Part shown: piece by piece, positions 44,991 to 53,572 of the stretch
Numbering within the stretch: position 1 is the stretch's first letter
How the letters are laid out: each line of letters begins with the position of its first letter
Origin: Streptomyces rimosus subsp. rimosus
GTDB lineage: Bacteria; Actinomycetota; Actinomycetes; Streptomycetales; Streptomycetaceae
Assembly (NCBI RefSeq): GCF_000720725.1
Contig: NZ_JOCQ01000038.1
Span: 1 to 64,000 of the forward strand
Direction: 5' to 3'
Length of the DNA stretch: 64,000 nucleotides
The notes under the pieces: generated by a model
Database searches by the model: none
Told to the model about the DNA's origin: nothing
What the model saw: the letters and a program-made list of their open reading frames with translations, nothing else
Translations under genes and position numbers: made by a program

Positions 44991-46507
44991 TGTGGTGTCC
45001 TCTCGCAGGGTTCGGGCCTGGTGCCGCCACGCTCGGCGGCCGCTTCGCTGGCGGAGCGGGTGTGCAGGCGGTGATGCGTCAATGCCCGGTCCACGAGTTC
45101 GCCGGCGGCGCCTTGATAACCGGCCGGGTCGAGGATCTCGTCGAGCAGATCGGGAGAGAGGCTCTCTCGCACGACCGGGTCGGCCCTGACCGCGCAGGCG
45201 AAGGACTCACCCCCCGCCGACGAGGCGGCGATCCTGCCCAGATGCCGCTTGGCCTCGGCTTTGCCAACAGCGCTCCGGAGATGCACGACAAGCCGTTCGG
45301 CGACGATCTGTCCCTGGGTGAGTGCAAGGTTGCGTGCCATGGCACCGGACAGCGGTACAAGCCCCTCGGCGAGTTCGGCGGCCGTGTATGCCGCGCCCCC
45401 CGCGATCCGGAGCGCCTCGCGCAGCGGCTGCCATTCCGCGTGCCACGCGCCTGCCGAACGCTCCCCCTCGGCTGCCATGCAGTGCAACAACACAGTCGCA
45501 TGGGAGGGCAGTTGCAGTGCGGCTGACACCAGGAGTGCCGACAGGACCGGGTTCCTCTTCTGCGGCATCGCCGAAGACGCCCCCCGCCCTTCGGCACCGG
45601 GTTCGACTGCCTCCGCCACTTCGGTCCGCACGAGGTTCTGTACGTCTGTGCCGAACTTGCCCAATACCCCTGCCATCACGGCGAGTTCACAGCACACCCG
45701 GGCCACGGGCTCTCGGGCGGAGTGCCACGGCAGGACGGGTTCCGCCAGCCCCACCTCCTCGGCAAATACCGACATCAGCTCCAGGGCGGCCGATTCGCCG
45801 TTGCGCCCCTTCACTCCATCCAGCGTGGCGTACTCGTGATAGGCCGCCAACGTGCCGGCTGCCCCTCCCAGTTGGACGGGCAGCTCGGTCCGTAGCGCCT
45901 TGAGCCGCTGTCGGGCCCCGTCCGCTGCGTGCAGCCAACCGGCGGCCTTCAAACCGAAAGTCGTGGGCACCGCATGCTGGGTGAGCGTACGAGCCGCCAT
46001 AGGGGTATCCCGATGACGTTCCGCAAGCCCTTCCAGCGCCGAGCAGACACGGTCGAGATCGTCCGAAATCAGGTCCAGGGCATGTGCTGCGAGCAGCATG
46101 GTCGCAGTGTCAAGGATGTCCTGGCTCGTACTGCCGAGGTGCACGTCGTCCGCGGCGTCCGGATACCGCCCGGCCACCTCGCGGGTGAGCTCCTGCACCA
46201 ACGCGACCACCGGGTTGGCGGCCTCACGGGCCCGGCGGGCCAGCATCACCGGATCGCACCGCCACCCGCGCGCCGAGGCCGCGATCGCATCGGCCGAACT
46301 CCAGGGAATCATCCCGATCCGTGCCTGGGCGCAGGCGAGCGCGACCTCGGCGTCAAGCATGGCGGACAGCCACGCCTCGTCCGTCAGCGCGGCCTCGACC
46401 GGTGTTCCTGCCCGTATAGGTGACATCAGCCCGGCGTCCCTGGCGCCGGCCGGCCCGCCGGCCCCCGGCCCCGGGTGCTCCGGTGTCTCCTTACGCTCCT
46501 CCGGCAT
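44987..46507 (-). CDS. Aspartase/fumarase-superfamily lyase, CreD-like (probable nitrosuccinate lyase)
   Basis: The 506-residue lyase has the superfamily signature GASSAMPQKRNP near residue 307 and the DVHLGSTSQDILDTA segment near 125. It is most like the PcaB/adenylosuccinate-lyase branch. Nitrosuccinate lyases (CreD and homologues) belong to this branch and are usually annotated as carboxymuconate cycloisomerases. The gene overlaps the FAD-monooxygenase stop (ATG 46507 in TGATG), exactly the creE-creD pairing. CreD eliminates nitrous acid from nitrosuccinate, leaving fumarate. No protocatechuate genes are nearby, arguing against a true PcaB. Confidence 0.82.
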   Translation of the reverse strand: MPEERKETPEHPGPGAGGPAGARDAGLMSPIRAGTPVEAALTDEAWLSAMLDAEVALACAQARIGMIPWSSADAIAASARGWRCDPVMLARRAREAANPVVALVQELTREVAGRYPDAADDVHLGSTSQDILDTATMLLAAHALDLISDDLDRVCSALEGLAERHRDTPMAARTLTQHAVPTTFGLKAAGWLHAADGARQRLKALRTELPVQLGGAAGTLAAYHEYATLDGVKGRNGESAALELMSVFAEEVGLAEPVLPWHSAREPVARVCCELAVMAGVLGKFGTDVQNLVRTEVAEAVEPGAEGRGASSAMPQKRNPVLSALLVSAALQLPSHATVLLHCMAAEGERSAGAWHAEWQPLREALRIAGGAAYTAAELAEGLVPLSGAMARNLALTQGQIVAERLVVHLRSAVGKAEAKRHLGRIAASSAGGESFACAVRADPVVRESLSPDLLDEILDPAGYQGAAGELVDRALTHHRLHTRSASEAAAERGGTRPEPCERTPQ

Positions 46508-48495
46508 CACAGCGCGCCCCCGGGCACACCGGGCGAGAACGGAACTGGGGCATGGCCAACCGGCTGCCGGTCCTCGCTGCGCAACGCCGCACGCGCGATG
46601 GCGTCCGCATCGGCGAGCGTGACCGAGTTGACGCCGGGGCGGATGCCCGCTGCCGTAACCCAGTGCACCTGCTCCGTCGGCACGCCGAAGGCGTACCGGG
46701 CCGGGTGCGGCTGGCCGGCTGCGTCCAGCAGGGGATAGGGACGTGGCCCAACCGCGACCGCGCCCGTGAGGTAGCCGGGCCCGGACGGCTCACCGATGTG
46801 GTAAGGGCGGCAGCCGCCCGAGTCGAGTAGCTCACGTAAGAGGGGATCCCGGGTGCGCCGGAGGTCGGTTGCCGGCAGACGCGCTTCGATGATGACGGAG
46901 GTAGACACCGGGCGGTCGCCTGTCAGATCGGACGTGATGTCGAAGCGGCCGGTGGCGGAGTTGGCACTGATGCGCATGCCTGGCCCCACCAGTGACAGGA
47001 TTCCTGCCTCTACCAGCGCGGCCATTTCAAGGATGCGCGTACGAGGTGGGCCGATGGAGAGGAAAGCGTTCATGGGCGTGTACCAGCGGTCGAGGTCGTC
47101 CCGGTACGACGGGCCGGTGATGCCTTGGTGGTCGACGATGAGCCGGATCTCGTTGCGCAGGTCGCGCAGCACGTCGAGAGCTGCTTTGAGCGGATTGGAC
47201 ACATTGCCCTGCGCTGCCTGGGCGGCATCGAGGCGCAGATGGCCGACGAGCCACCGGTTGAACTCCTTGACGCCGTCGAAGGACAGACCGGAGTGCGGAA
47301 GGTTCACCTGGCGCCAATCCCACTGGTCCCCGGCTCCGATGCCGTGCTCACGCAGGACGAGCCGCTCGTCCTCGGTTCCGGCGACCTTGGCGTACTGCTC
47401 GAGGAACCTCGCCGCCGCACACCCACATCTGCGCTGGGCAAGCAGCGCGGCGTAATAGGCCGCCCGCACTTCTTTGTCTATCAGCGGCCATACGTCGCGC
47501 AGGAAGATCACCCCATCGCCCTGATTGGCCCGCCGCTGGAAGGAGCCGATCACGTCGGGGGTCAGGAAGAGCGGAACGTGACGCTCGGATACCCCCTTCT
47601 GGTTCTCACCACGTGCGTGGTACGGGATGCCGCGGCGCGAGCCGGCGATCAATACCGGCTCCTCACCGGAGGGCTCGTAGACCAGATGGCCGCCCCGCGA
47701 CCGGTAGGTGCCGCCCCGTCCTTCGGTCAGCAGCGCCATGTAGTCGAAAAAGTTCAGTCCGAGCCCGCGCAACGCCACAACGGCACCCGGGAAGACGGCG
47801 GAGAGGTCGGCCTCGGCCGGGTTCTGCGGTGGCAGGTACAGGCTTCCGCACTCCTGTGCGAAGCCGGCCAGGTGTGCCTCGTCCTCGGTCGGTTCGCAGT
47901 CCAGATGTCCTTGGGCAAGGATCACCGCATCCAGCCCGGTCAAGGGACCGCCCTCGGCGAGCTCCAGGGTCTGGCTACTGTCGAGCCCGTCCATGACCCG
48001 CGTGGCAGTGGTCCGCCAGACAGTGACCTGTACCTGCTTCGGTGCCGTACTGACGATATGTTTGAAGGCCCAGCGCAGGTAGGCGCCGTAGAAGGCCCGG
48101 CTCGGATACGAGTTGGGCCCGAGACGCTTGGCTTCCTGGTGCAGGCCGAGGTCGTGATCGAGCTGACCGGTGAAGGAGAAAAAGCGCGCCCATTCGTAGA
48201 GGCTCGGTCCTTCGGCCACCGGTCCTTCACAGGCGACCGAATCGTCCGTGAAGACGGTGATCTGGGAGGCCACTGTGTTCATCAGCAGTTCCCGGGCCTG
48301 ATCCGTGCGCCACACGCGGCCTGCACCCGCCGGGAACGGGTCGACAACGTGCACGCGAATGCGCCTTTCCGAAGCCACCGCAGCCGCGTTGGCACAGATT
48401 CTCTCGACGACCGACAGCCCACGTGGCCCTGCTCCGACCACCGCGATGGTCCGGAGCGGGAGCGTGTCCAGGTGCGGTTGCAACTCTTCCTCCAC
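46507..48495 (-). CDS. FAD/NAD(P)-binding N-oxygenase, CreE-like (probable aspartate to nitrosuccinate)
   Basis: The 662-residue flavoprotein starts at GTG 48495 with an FAD-binding motif IAVVGAGPRGLSVVERI (~residues 17-33). It has conserved WRTDQARELLMNTVASQITVF (in two parts), VILAQGHLD near 190, and long C-terminal regions typical of the NAD_binding_9 family. CreE-type enzymes belong to this family and oxidise the amino group of aspartate in three steps to nitrosuccinate. The translational overlap with a CreD-like lyase strongly supports the same role here. The start has no clear ribosome site. No other member of a siderophore or hydroxylamine pathway is present. Confidence 0.82.
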   Translation of the reverse strand: MEEELQPHLDTLPLRTIAVVGAGPRGLSVVERICANAAAVASERRIRVHVVDPFPAGAGRVWRTDQARELLMNTVASQITVFTDDSVACEGPVAEGPSLYEWARFFSFTGQLDHDLGLHQEAKRLGPNSYPSRAFYGAYLRWAFKHIVSTAPKQVQVTVWRTTATRVMDGLDSSQTLELAEGGPLTGLDAVILAQGHLDCEPTEDEAHLAGFAQECGSLYLPPQNPAEADLSAVFPGAVVALRGLGLNFFDYMALLTEGRGGTYRSRGGHLVYEPSGEEPVLIAGSRRGIPYHARGENQKGVSERHVPLFLTPDVIGSFQRRANQGDGVIFLRDVWPLIDKEVRAAYYAALLAQRRCGCAAARFLEQYAKVAGTEDERLVLREHGIGAGDQWDWRQVNLPHSGLSFDGVKEFNRWLVGHLRLDAAQAAQGNVSNPLKAALDVLRDLRNEIRLIVDHQGITGPSYRDDLDRWYTPMNAFLSIGPPRTRILEMAALVEAGILSLVGPGMRISANSATGRFDITSDLTGDRPVSTSVIIEARLPATDLRRTRDPLLRELLDSGGCRPYHIGEPSGPGYLTGAVAVGPRPYPLLDAAGQPHPARYAFGVPTEQVHWVTAAGIRPGVNSVTLADADAIARAALRSEDRQPVGHAPVPFSPGVPGGAL

Positions 48496-48534
48496 GACAA
48501 CTGATTGAGTGGGGCGATTGCTGCGCAGGGCGCG

Positions 48535-49917
48535 TCAGGGCACGAGCTTCCCCGGATTGAACCGGCTCTGGGGATCCAGCGCCTGTTTCACACTCCGCTG
48601 CAGTGACAGGACGGCACTGCTCATCTCGCGCCGCATTCCGTCTCGTTTGAGCAGGCCGATCCCGTGTTCGCCGGTTACGGTTCCGCCGAGGGCGATGGCC
48701 GCGTCCATGATCGCGTCGAAGACGTGATGCACGCGGTCCATGGCCACGGCGTCTGAACCGGGCGTCATGATCAACGGATGCAGATTGCCGTCGCCCGCAT
48801 GGGCGATGTTGGCGACCGGCGTGCCCCATGCGGCTGAGATCTCTTCGATGTGAGCCAGCATCTCGGGCACGTGGCCGCGTGGCACGCAGACGTCTTCCGT
48901 CAGCACGGGCCCGAGGCGGGCCAGCGCCGGGTAGGCGAGTCGACGGGCCTCGAAGAGCGCTTCGGCCTCCACGGGATCGGTGGACCTCTCGGCCCAGGAG
49001 GCGCCAGCGCTCCTGAAGCAGTCGAGCAGTACCCTTGCTTCTTCCTCCGCGGCGTCGGCCGGTGCATCGCTGCGAGCCAGCAGGAGAACCGCGGCGTTGG
49101 GGTCCATGCCCATCCGCTTCCACGCCTCGACGGCCCTGAGGCAGTGCCGATCGACGAGTTCCAGGGCAGCGGGCGTCGCTGCGGAGGCGGTCACCGAAAC
49201 GACCGCTTCGCCGGCGGCGGTCAGGCTGTCGAAGAAGCCGACCACCGTTACCGGTGGCCTGCTGTTGCGGCTGCGGAGCCGCACGGTGACCTCGGTGATC
49301 ACCCCGAGTGTGCCTTCCGAACCGACGAACAGCCCGAGCAGGTCGTACCCGGCCACACCTTTAACGGTACGGCCGCCGAGCCGCACCACCGTTCCGTCAC
49401 CCACGACGGCCTCGATGCCCAGCACATAATCGCGGGTGACTCCGTACTTCACACAGCAAATACCGCCCGCGTTGGTGGCCACGTTGCCGCCGATAGTCGA
49501 CCAGGCAGAGCTCGCGGGGTCGGGCGGGTACCACAGTCCTCGCTCGGCGCACAGGCCTTTGAGGTCGTCGTTGACGACTCCGGGTTGCACGATGGCCGTC
49601 TGATTGTCGGTGTCCACCTCAAGGACCCGGTTCATCCGCTCGGTGCCGATCAGCACGCATCCGTCGACGGCATTGGCGCCGCCAGACAGCCCCGTGCCCG
49701 CCCCGCGGGCCACGACCGGCACGCCGAACTGCGCGCACGTGCGGACGGTTTCGCGCACCTCAGGTGTCTCCGTCGGCAGCACGAGCGCGCGAGCCTGCCC
49801 ATGACGTGCTCCGGCGGCCTCGTCGTGCAGAAGACCGCTCGGAATGTCCTCCCGTGCCAGGACGCGGGCGCGCGGTGTACCGGCCCGGAGGGCTTGAACC
49901 AAAGGGTCGTGGCGCAC
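48535..49917 (-). CDS. FAD-linked oxidase (GlcD / D-2-hydroxyacid dehydrogenase type)
   Basis: A 460-residue enzyme from GTG 49917, seven bases after CAGGAG. It has a PCMH-type FAD domain (ALVLPTETPEVRETVRTCAQ; RGAGTGLSGGANAVDG; TIGGNVATNAGGICCVKYG) and a C-terminal FAD-oxidase domain with HAGDGNLHPLI and GTVTGEHGIGLLKR, the substrate/metal-binding motifs. These enzymes oxidise glycolate, D-lactate or 2-hydroxyglutarate. It sits between carbamoyltransferase and CreE-like genes on the same strand, 39 bases before the latter, so it probably acts on a hydroxy-acid intermediate or links to fumarate/Asp metabolism. The true substrate is unknown. Confidence 0.88.
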   Translation of the reverse strand: MRHDPLVQALRAGTPRARVLAREDIPSGLLHDEAAGARHGQARALVLPTETPEVRETVRTCAQFGVPVVARGAGTGLSGGANAVDGCVLIGTERMNRVLEVDTDNQTAIVQPGVVNDDLKGLCAERGLWYPPDPASSAWSTIGGNVATNAGGICCVKYGVTRDYVLGIEAVVGDGTVVRLGGRTVKGVAGYDLLGLFVGSEGTLGVITEVTVRLRSRNSRPPVTVVGFFDSLTAAGEAVVSVTASAATPAALELVDRHCLRAVEAWKRMGMDPNAAVLLLARSDAPADAAEEEARVLLDCFRSAGASWAERSTDPVEAEALFEARRLAYPALARLGPVLTEDVCVPRGHVPEMLAHIEEISAAWGTPVANIAHAGDGNLHPLIMTPGSDAVAMDRVHHVFDAIMDAAIALGGTVTGEHGIGLLKRDGMRREMSSAVLSLQRSVKQALDPQSRFNPGKLVP

Positions 49918-50016
49918 GAACGGTCTCCTGACGACAGAGGAAGAACGCTGAGGAAGGAACTCGAAGGGCGGGCGGCGCGGGGCCGGCCACGGCGGAAGAA
50001 GGACGGGCACGCCTGG

Positions 50017-50051
50017 TGGTTCGTATCGGGTGTGGGGCCCGATACGAACCA
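50017..50051. promoter_or_regulatory. Perfect 14-bp inverted repeat inside the cluster
   Basis: TGGTTCGTATCGGG (50017-50030) and its exact complement (50038-50051) flank TGTGGGG. It lies in the 170-base gap between the carbamoyltransferase stop and the FAD-oxidase start, so it may be an internal terminator/attenuator or an operator splitting the operon. The AT-richer arms favour a protein-binding site. Confidence 0.6.
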
Positions 50052-50087
50052 CAGCTGTGAGCGACGCACCGGGCCCGACAAGGAACG

Positions 50088-51104
50088 CTAGCTACGCCGT
50101 CGGTGGGCCTGTAGCTCTGCCAACAGGGCAGCCCGCAGATAGACGCCCTTGGTCACGCCTTCGAAATAGTGCACGTTGGGCACGTCGTCCGTGTCGGGCG
50201 GCAGCTCGGGACCGCGAGGCCCCGTGTGGACCACAGGTACTCCGGTGCCGGTCCGGCTGAGCAGCGCACTGTCGAAGACGAACCGCCGGTCGAGCTCGGC
50301 GGACCGGGTGTGAGAACGCACGGCACTCTCGTGAAAGTCTGAGAGCTCGAACGGGATGATGCTGACCGCGTCGACCTTGTGCATCACCTCGGTCGCGGAT
50401 TCCGCCCGGTGCGAGGACATTCCGGCGGCCGACAACGTGCGCTGGATGTCGTCGGGGATCCGAGCGCCGTCCGGGGCCAGGAAGACGATCCCGGACGCAC
50501 CGAAGGCGGCGAGCCCGTACACCAGGGAACGCGCGTGCCGGCAGGCGGGATCACCGACGTAGCCGAGGGTCACGCCCGAGAGCTGGCCCAGCTTCGACCG
50601 CAGCACCCACAGATCCAACATGGCCTGTGTGGGGTGTTCGCGGTCACCTGTGCCCGCACTGACGACGGGGACCTGCGAGATGGCAGCCGCCCGTTCCGCC
50701 GCATCGTCGTCCGTGTGGCGCAGCACCAGGACGTCGGCGTAGCCGCCCACGACCCGCACCGTGTCCTCCAGGGACTCCCGGTAGAAATCCCCGGCCCTGG
50801 TACTTGTCACGTCGGAGAAGCCGATGACCGCACCGCCGATGCGGTGCGCCGCCGCCTCGAAACTGAGCCGCGTGCGGGTGCTGTTCTGGTAGAAGAGGAC
50901 ACCGAGCAGCATGCCGGGAGCCGACTTGGCCACGCGCTCGGGTGACTGGCCCAGCATCCACTCTGCTCGTCCCCAGACGCTCTCGTAGTCGGAGCGCCGC
51001 CAGTTCCGCAGCGAGACGGCGTGCCGGGGCAAGCGCGGCCGTGCCGTGTCGTCACGCCGTTCCGCCCGGGCCTGCGGGACAACGAGGCCGTTGGCTACCA
51101 CCAC
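50088..51104 (-). CDS. Aspartate/ornithine carbamoyltransferase family protein (ATCase-like)
   Basis: A 338-residue protein, probably from GTG 51104 or 51101, inside the 3' end of the ThiF-like gene. The carbamoyl-phosphate motif is NSTRTRLSFE (STRTR, ~residue 74) and EHPTQAMLDL carries HPTQ (~156). The C-terminal VHTGPRGPELPPDTDDVPNV and YFEGVTKGVYLRAALL resemble PyrB, whose active site has HPLPR. HTGPR replaces HPLPR, so the amino substrate may differ from aspartate. It is not in a pyrimidine or arginine operon. It likely carbamoylates an amino group in the cluster pathway, making a ureido compound (inference). Confidence 0.85.
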   Translation of the reverse strand: MVVANGLVVPQARAERRDDTARPRLPRHAVSLRNWRRSDYESVWGRAEWMLGQSPERVAKSAPGMLLGVLFYQNSTRTRLSFEAAAHRIGGAVIGFSDVTSTRAGDFYRESLEDTVRVVGGYADVLVLRHTDDDAAERAAAISQVPVVSAGTGDREHPTQAMLDLWVLRSKLGQLSGVTLGYVGDPACRHARSLVYGLAAFGASGIVFLAPDGARIPDDIQRTLSAAGMSSHRAESATEVMHKVDAVSIIPFELSDFHESAVRSHTRSAELDRRFVFDSALLSRTGTGVPVVHTGPRGPELPPDTDDVPNVHYFEGVTKGVYLRAALLAELQAHRRRS

Positions 51105-51976
51105 TGGCCCACCACGGTTTTGGCCACCCACTTCTGGGTGTCGAGCATGGCGTACCCGGGTGTCACGGGCAGCGGCACGGCGCCGGGCAGCTGGTCCAGG
51201 CCGGTGATGGCCTGACCGAGGCGCGACGCCAGCATGCCCTGGGCCAGCGGCGGGGTGCCCGCGAAGATGGGGCACTCACGGTTCTTGATGAACCACTCGT
51301 TGAGAATGGGCCGATCCGGGTAATCGGGCATCTCCGGAATGAACCGGCTGATGAGTTGCTCGGCGTTCTTCTCGTTCATCTCCTCATCCTCGGGGACACC
51401 GAAGTACTCCTCGGCCGTCATCGAGTCGCGGGTCCACTTGAAGAAGAATGTGCGGTGGCCGAAGACCGGCGTCAGCATCATGAACTGGCAGCGCTCGGAG
51501 CGCCGGAAGGCACGGTGCAGGGTGTACCGCGCCTTGATCTCGTACAGTTCGATCTTGTCCAGGACGTAGTCGCACCCTTCGAAGAACTCGTCCACCACCT
51601 TCTCGGTGATGCCCTCGGGGTACACCTCGATGTTCACGTCCCGCGTGGTGTTGTACACGGCCTCGGCGACGACCTCAGCCTTGTTGCGGCCCACCGTGTC
51701 GATGGTGGCACCGAACTGGCGGTTGATGTTGGAGATCTCGAAGGTGTCCGGGTCGGCGAGCTTGAGGTTCTGCACGCCCATTCGGACGAGTCGCTCGGCG
51801 GTCGCGCCGCCGATGCCGCCGACGCCGGCGATTCCGATGACGGCGTTTTTCAGCTTGAGCTGACGCGCCTTCTGCTCCTCGAGAGTGTTGCCCAGCCAGC
51901 CAAGGTTGCGATGCACCCGCTGCCAGTAGTACTGCTCATCGGTTTCCGTCGCGACGTAACGCTTGCGTTCCGACAT
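51095..51976 (-). CDS. ThiF/E1-like adenylyltransferase
   Basis: The 293-residue protein starts at ATG 51976 (AAAGG upstream). The nucleotide-binding Rossmann motif is IAGVGGIGGATAERLVRMGV (~48-67). ADPDTFEISNINRQFGATID has the Asp and the Arg 'finger' (NINRQ) of E1/ThiF/MoeB enzymes. There is no zinc-binding CxxC pair and no obvious conserved thioester Cys, as in MccB-like adenylating enzymes. E1-like proteins adenylate C-terminal carboxylates. No ThiS/MoaD-like carrier is encoded nearby, so a peptide or small-molecule acid may be the substrate. Confidence 0.85.
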   Translation of the reverse strand: MSERKRYVATETDEQYYWQRVHRNLGWLGNTLEEQKARQLKLKNAVIGIAGVGGIGGATAERLVRMGVQNLKLADPDTFEISNINRQFGATIDTVGRNKAEVVAEAVYNTTRDVNIEVYPEGITEKVVDEFFEGCDYVLDKIELYEIKARYTLHRAFRRSERCQFMMLTPVFGHRTFFFKWTRDSMTAEEYFGVPEDEEMNEKNAEQLISRFIPEMPDYPDRPILNEWFIKNRECPIFAGTPPLAQGMLASRLGQAITGLDQLPGAVPLPVTPGYAMLDTQKWVAKTVVGQWW

Positions 51977-52070
51977 GGCACGACCTTTCTGGTGTTCGTT
52001 GGGTACGTGGGTGTGAGGGGGCGTTGGCCGACATGGGGCTGTCCGCCGACGGTCTTCGGTGGCGAAAGGT

Positions 52071-53258
52071 TCAGGAGCCGGGCGTGACCGCGGTGACCGC
52101 GATGTCTTCGATCGTGAAGGCATCGCGCTGGAAGCGAGTGGAGAGTTCCTCGACGGCACAGGCGCGCTCGAGATAGTCCACGACCTCCTTGCCCTCGGGA
52201 GTCGAGGCGGCCACGGGCCGCGGGTTGTTGTCCGGGCCGAGGACACAGGGGGCGAAACCGGCCTGCAGTCCGCCCTCGCCGTACGACATGACTGCGAACC
52301 CGGTGAGCCTGCCGTCGGGATGGAAGGGCAGGAGGGGGTACCCCTCGCGTGCGCCGATGCGGTGCTCGCCGAAGCGTCGGGAGCTCTCCCGCCGCAGCCG
52401 CGCGCTTCCGCGACCGAGATAGGCCGACTTCTGAAGCCGTTCTTCCAGGTCCGGCAGGTCGAACGCGAAGTGGCCGAGACCGTAGAAGATGGGCTTTCCG
52501 CGGTGGAATTCGATGCCGCGCAAAAGGTGGTGGTGATGTCCGAGTACCGCGTCGGCGCCGGCGTCCACGGCGGCACGGGCAGTGCGTGTTTCGTGGTCGG
52601 TAAGGACGAACGGCCGGGTGAAGTCGCCCCAGTGGAAGCTCGCGATGACCAGGTCCGCCTGTTCGCGGGCCCTCGCGATGTCTCCCCGCAGGTCCGCCAT
52701 GTCCTCGTCGTCGGGAACGGTGCTGACCCGGGGCATCAGCCCTGGGTTCCATTCGTTCGTTTCCCAGGGGGAGTACAGCGTGTGCGCCCTGAGGGGAGCC
52801 AGCCCGGGTGCTCCGGGACGGGCTTCGTAACCGTGGGGAAAGACCGAGGCGTACGCGAGGACGGCCACCCGGCCCCTGTCGGTATCGATGACCGCGGGGG
52901 CGTGTGCTGCGGCGCTGTCCTCTCCGGCGCCCGCGGTGGCGACCCCGCTGGCCTGCATGAGACTGCGGGTCTCAAGCAAAGCCAGCGTGCCTCCGTCGAC
53001 GCTGTGGTTGTTTGCCAGGGAGACCACATTGATGCCACTGCTGGCGATGCTGGAGGCGTGCAGTGGGTCGGCGATGACAGGGACGCCCGCGCTGGGCGCC
53101 CGCTCCGGTGTCTTGCTGTAGACCCCCTCCAGGTTCGCGAACGCTACGTCTGCACTGCGAAAGGACTGGCTGACGTGCTGAAACGCCTCCTGCGGCTCTT
53201 CCCGGTGCACGAAGACGTCACCGACGGCCACGATGCATAACTCTTGAGTGTGAGACAT
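52071..53258 (-). CDS. CapA-family (poly-gamma-glutamate synthesis CapA-like) metallophosphatase-fold protein
   Basis: A 395-residue protein, ATG 53258 with GAGGA upstream. The motifs of the CapA/PGA_cap family are clear: VAVGDVFVHRE at the N-terminus, VAFANLEGVYS (~40), VVSLANNHSVDGG (~82), ASFHWGDF (~212) and LGHHHHLLRGIE (~245). Bacillus CapA helps make or export poly-gamma-glutamate, but soluble cytosolic members occur in small-molecule pathways. No signal peptide or CapB/CapC partner is present. It is the first gene of the minus-strand operon, 94 bases before the ThiF-like gene, so an amide- or phosphate-chemistry role is inferred. Confidence 0.87.
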   Translation of the reverse strand: MSHTQELCIVAVGDVFVHREEPQEAFQHVSQSFRSADVAFANLEGVYSKTPERAPSAGVPVIADPLHASSIASSGINVVSLANNHSVDGGTLALLETRSLMQASGVATAGAGEDSAAAHAPAVIDTDRGRVAVLAYASVFPHGYEARPGAPGLAPLRAHTLYSPWETNEWNPGLMPRVSTVPDDEDMADLRGDIARAREQADLVIASFHWGDFTRPFVLTDHETRTARAAVDAGADAVLGHHHHLLRGIEFHRGKPIFYGLGHFAFDLPDLEERLQKSAYLGRGSARLRRESSRRFGEHRIGAREGYPLLPFHPDGRLTGFAVMSYGEGGLQAGFAPCVLGPDNNPRPVAASTPEGKEVVDYLERACAVEELSTRFQRDAFTIEDIAVTAVTPGS

Positions 53259-53572
53259 GGCTTCCTCGACCAGGAGTATTCGCTGAAGCGGATGAACTGA
53301 TCGGTGAGCATACGCTGGCGTCTGCGTCGTGCGTCAACAGAAGCAAAGGAGGACGGGCGGAGTTGGCGCGAATCAATACCTTTTCAGCAGGCCCATCTGC
53401 CTCGCAGTTGGGCCTTGGGCTCCTGGTCACAGGCGGCCGCACTGGACGCTGCCTGGATGGCGCGATCCGCGCCATTGGCCATGCCGGGAACCATGCCGCA
53501 CATGACGTGGCGGTCGTCTCAGCCACTACATGTGGCCCTACAGGCAGCGCGACGTTCCCGAGCATCGCCGCA

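Noticed and set aside
44987..46507. True 3-carboxy-cis,cis-muconate cycloisomerase (PcaB) of protocatechuate catabolism
   Set aside because: No pca genes are near; the translational overlap with a CreE-like FAD enzyme and cyanase fits a nitrosuccinate-lyase role better.
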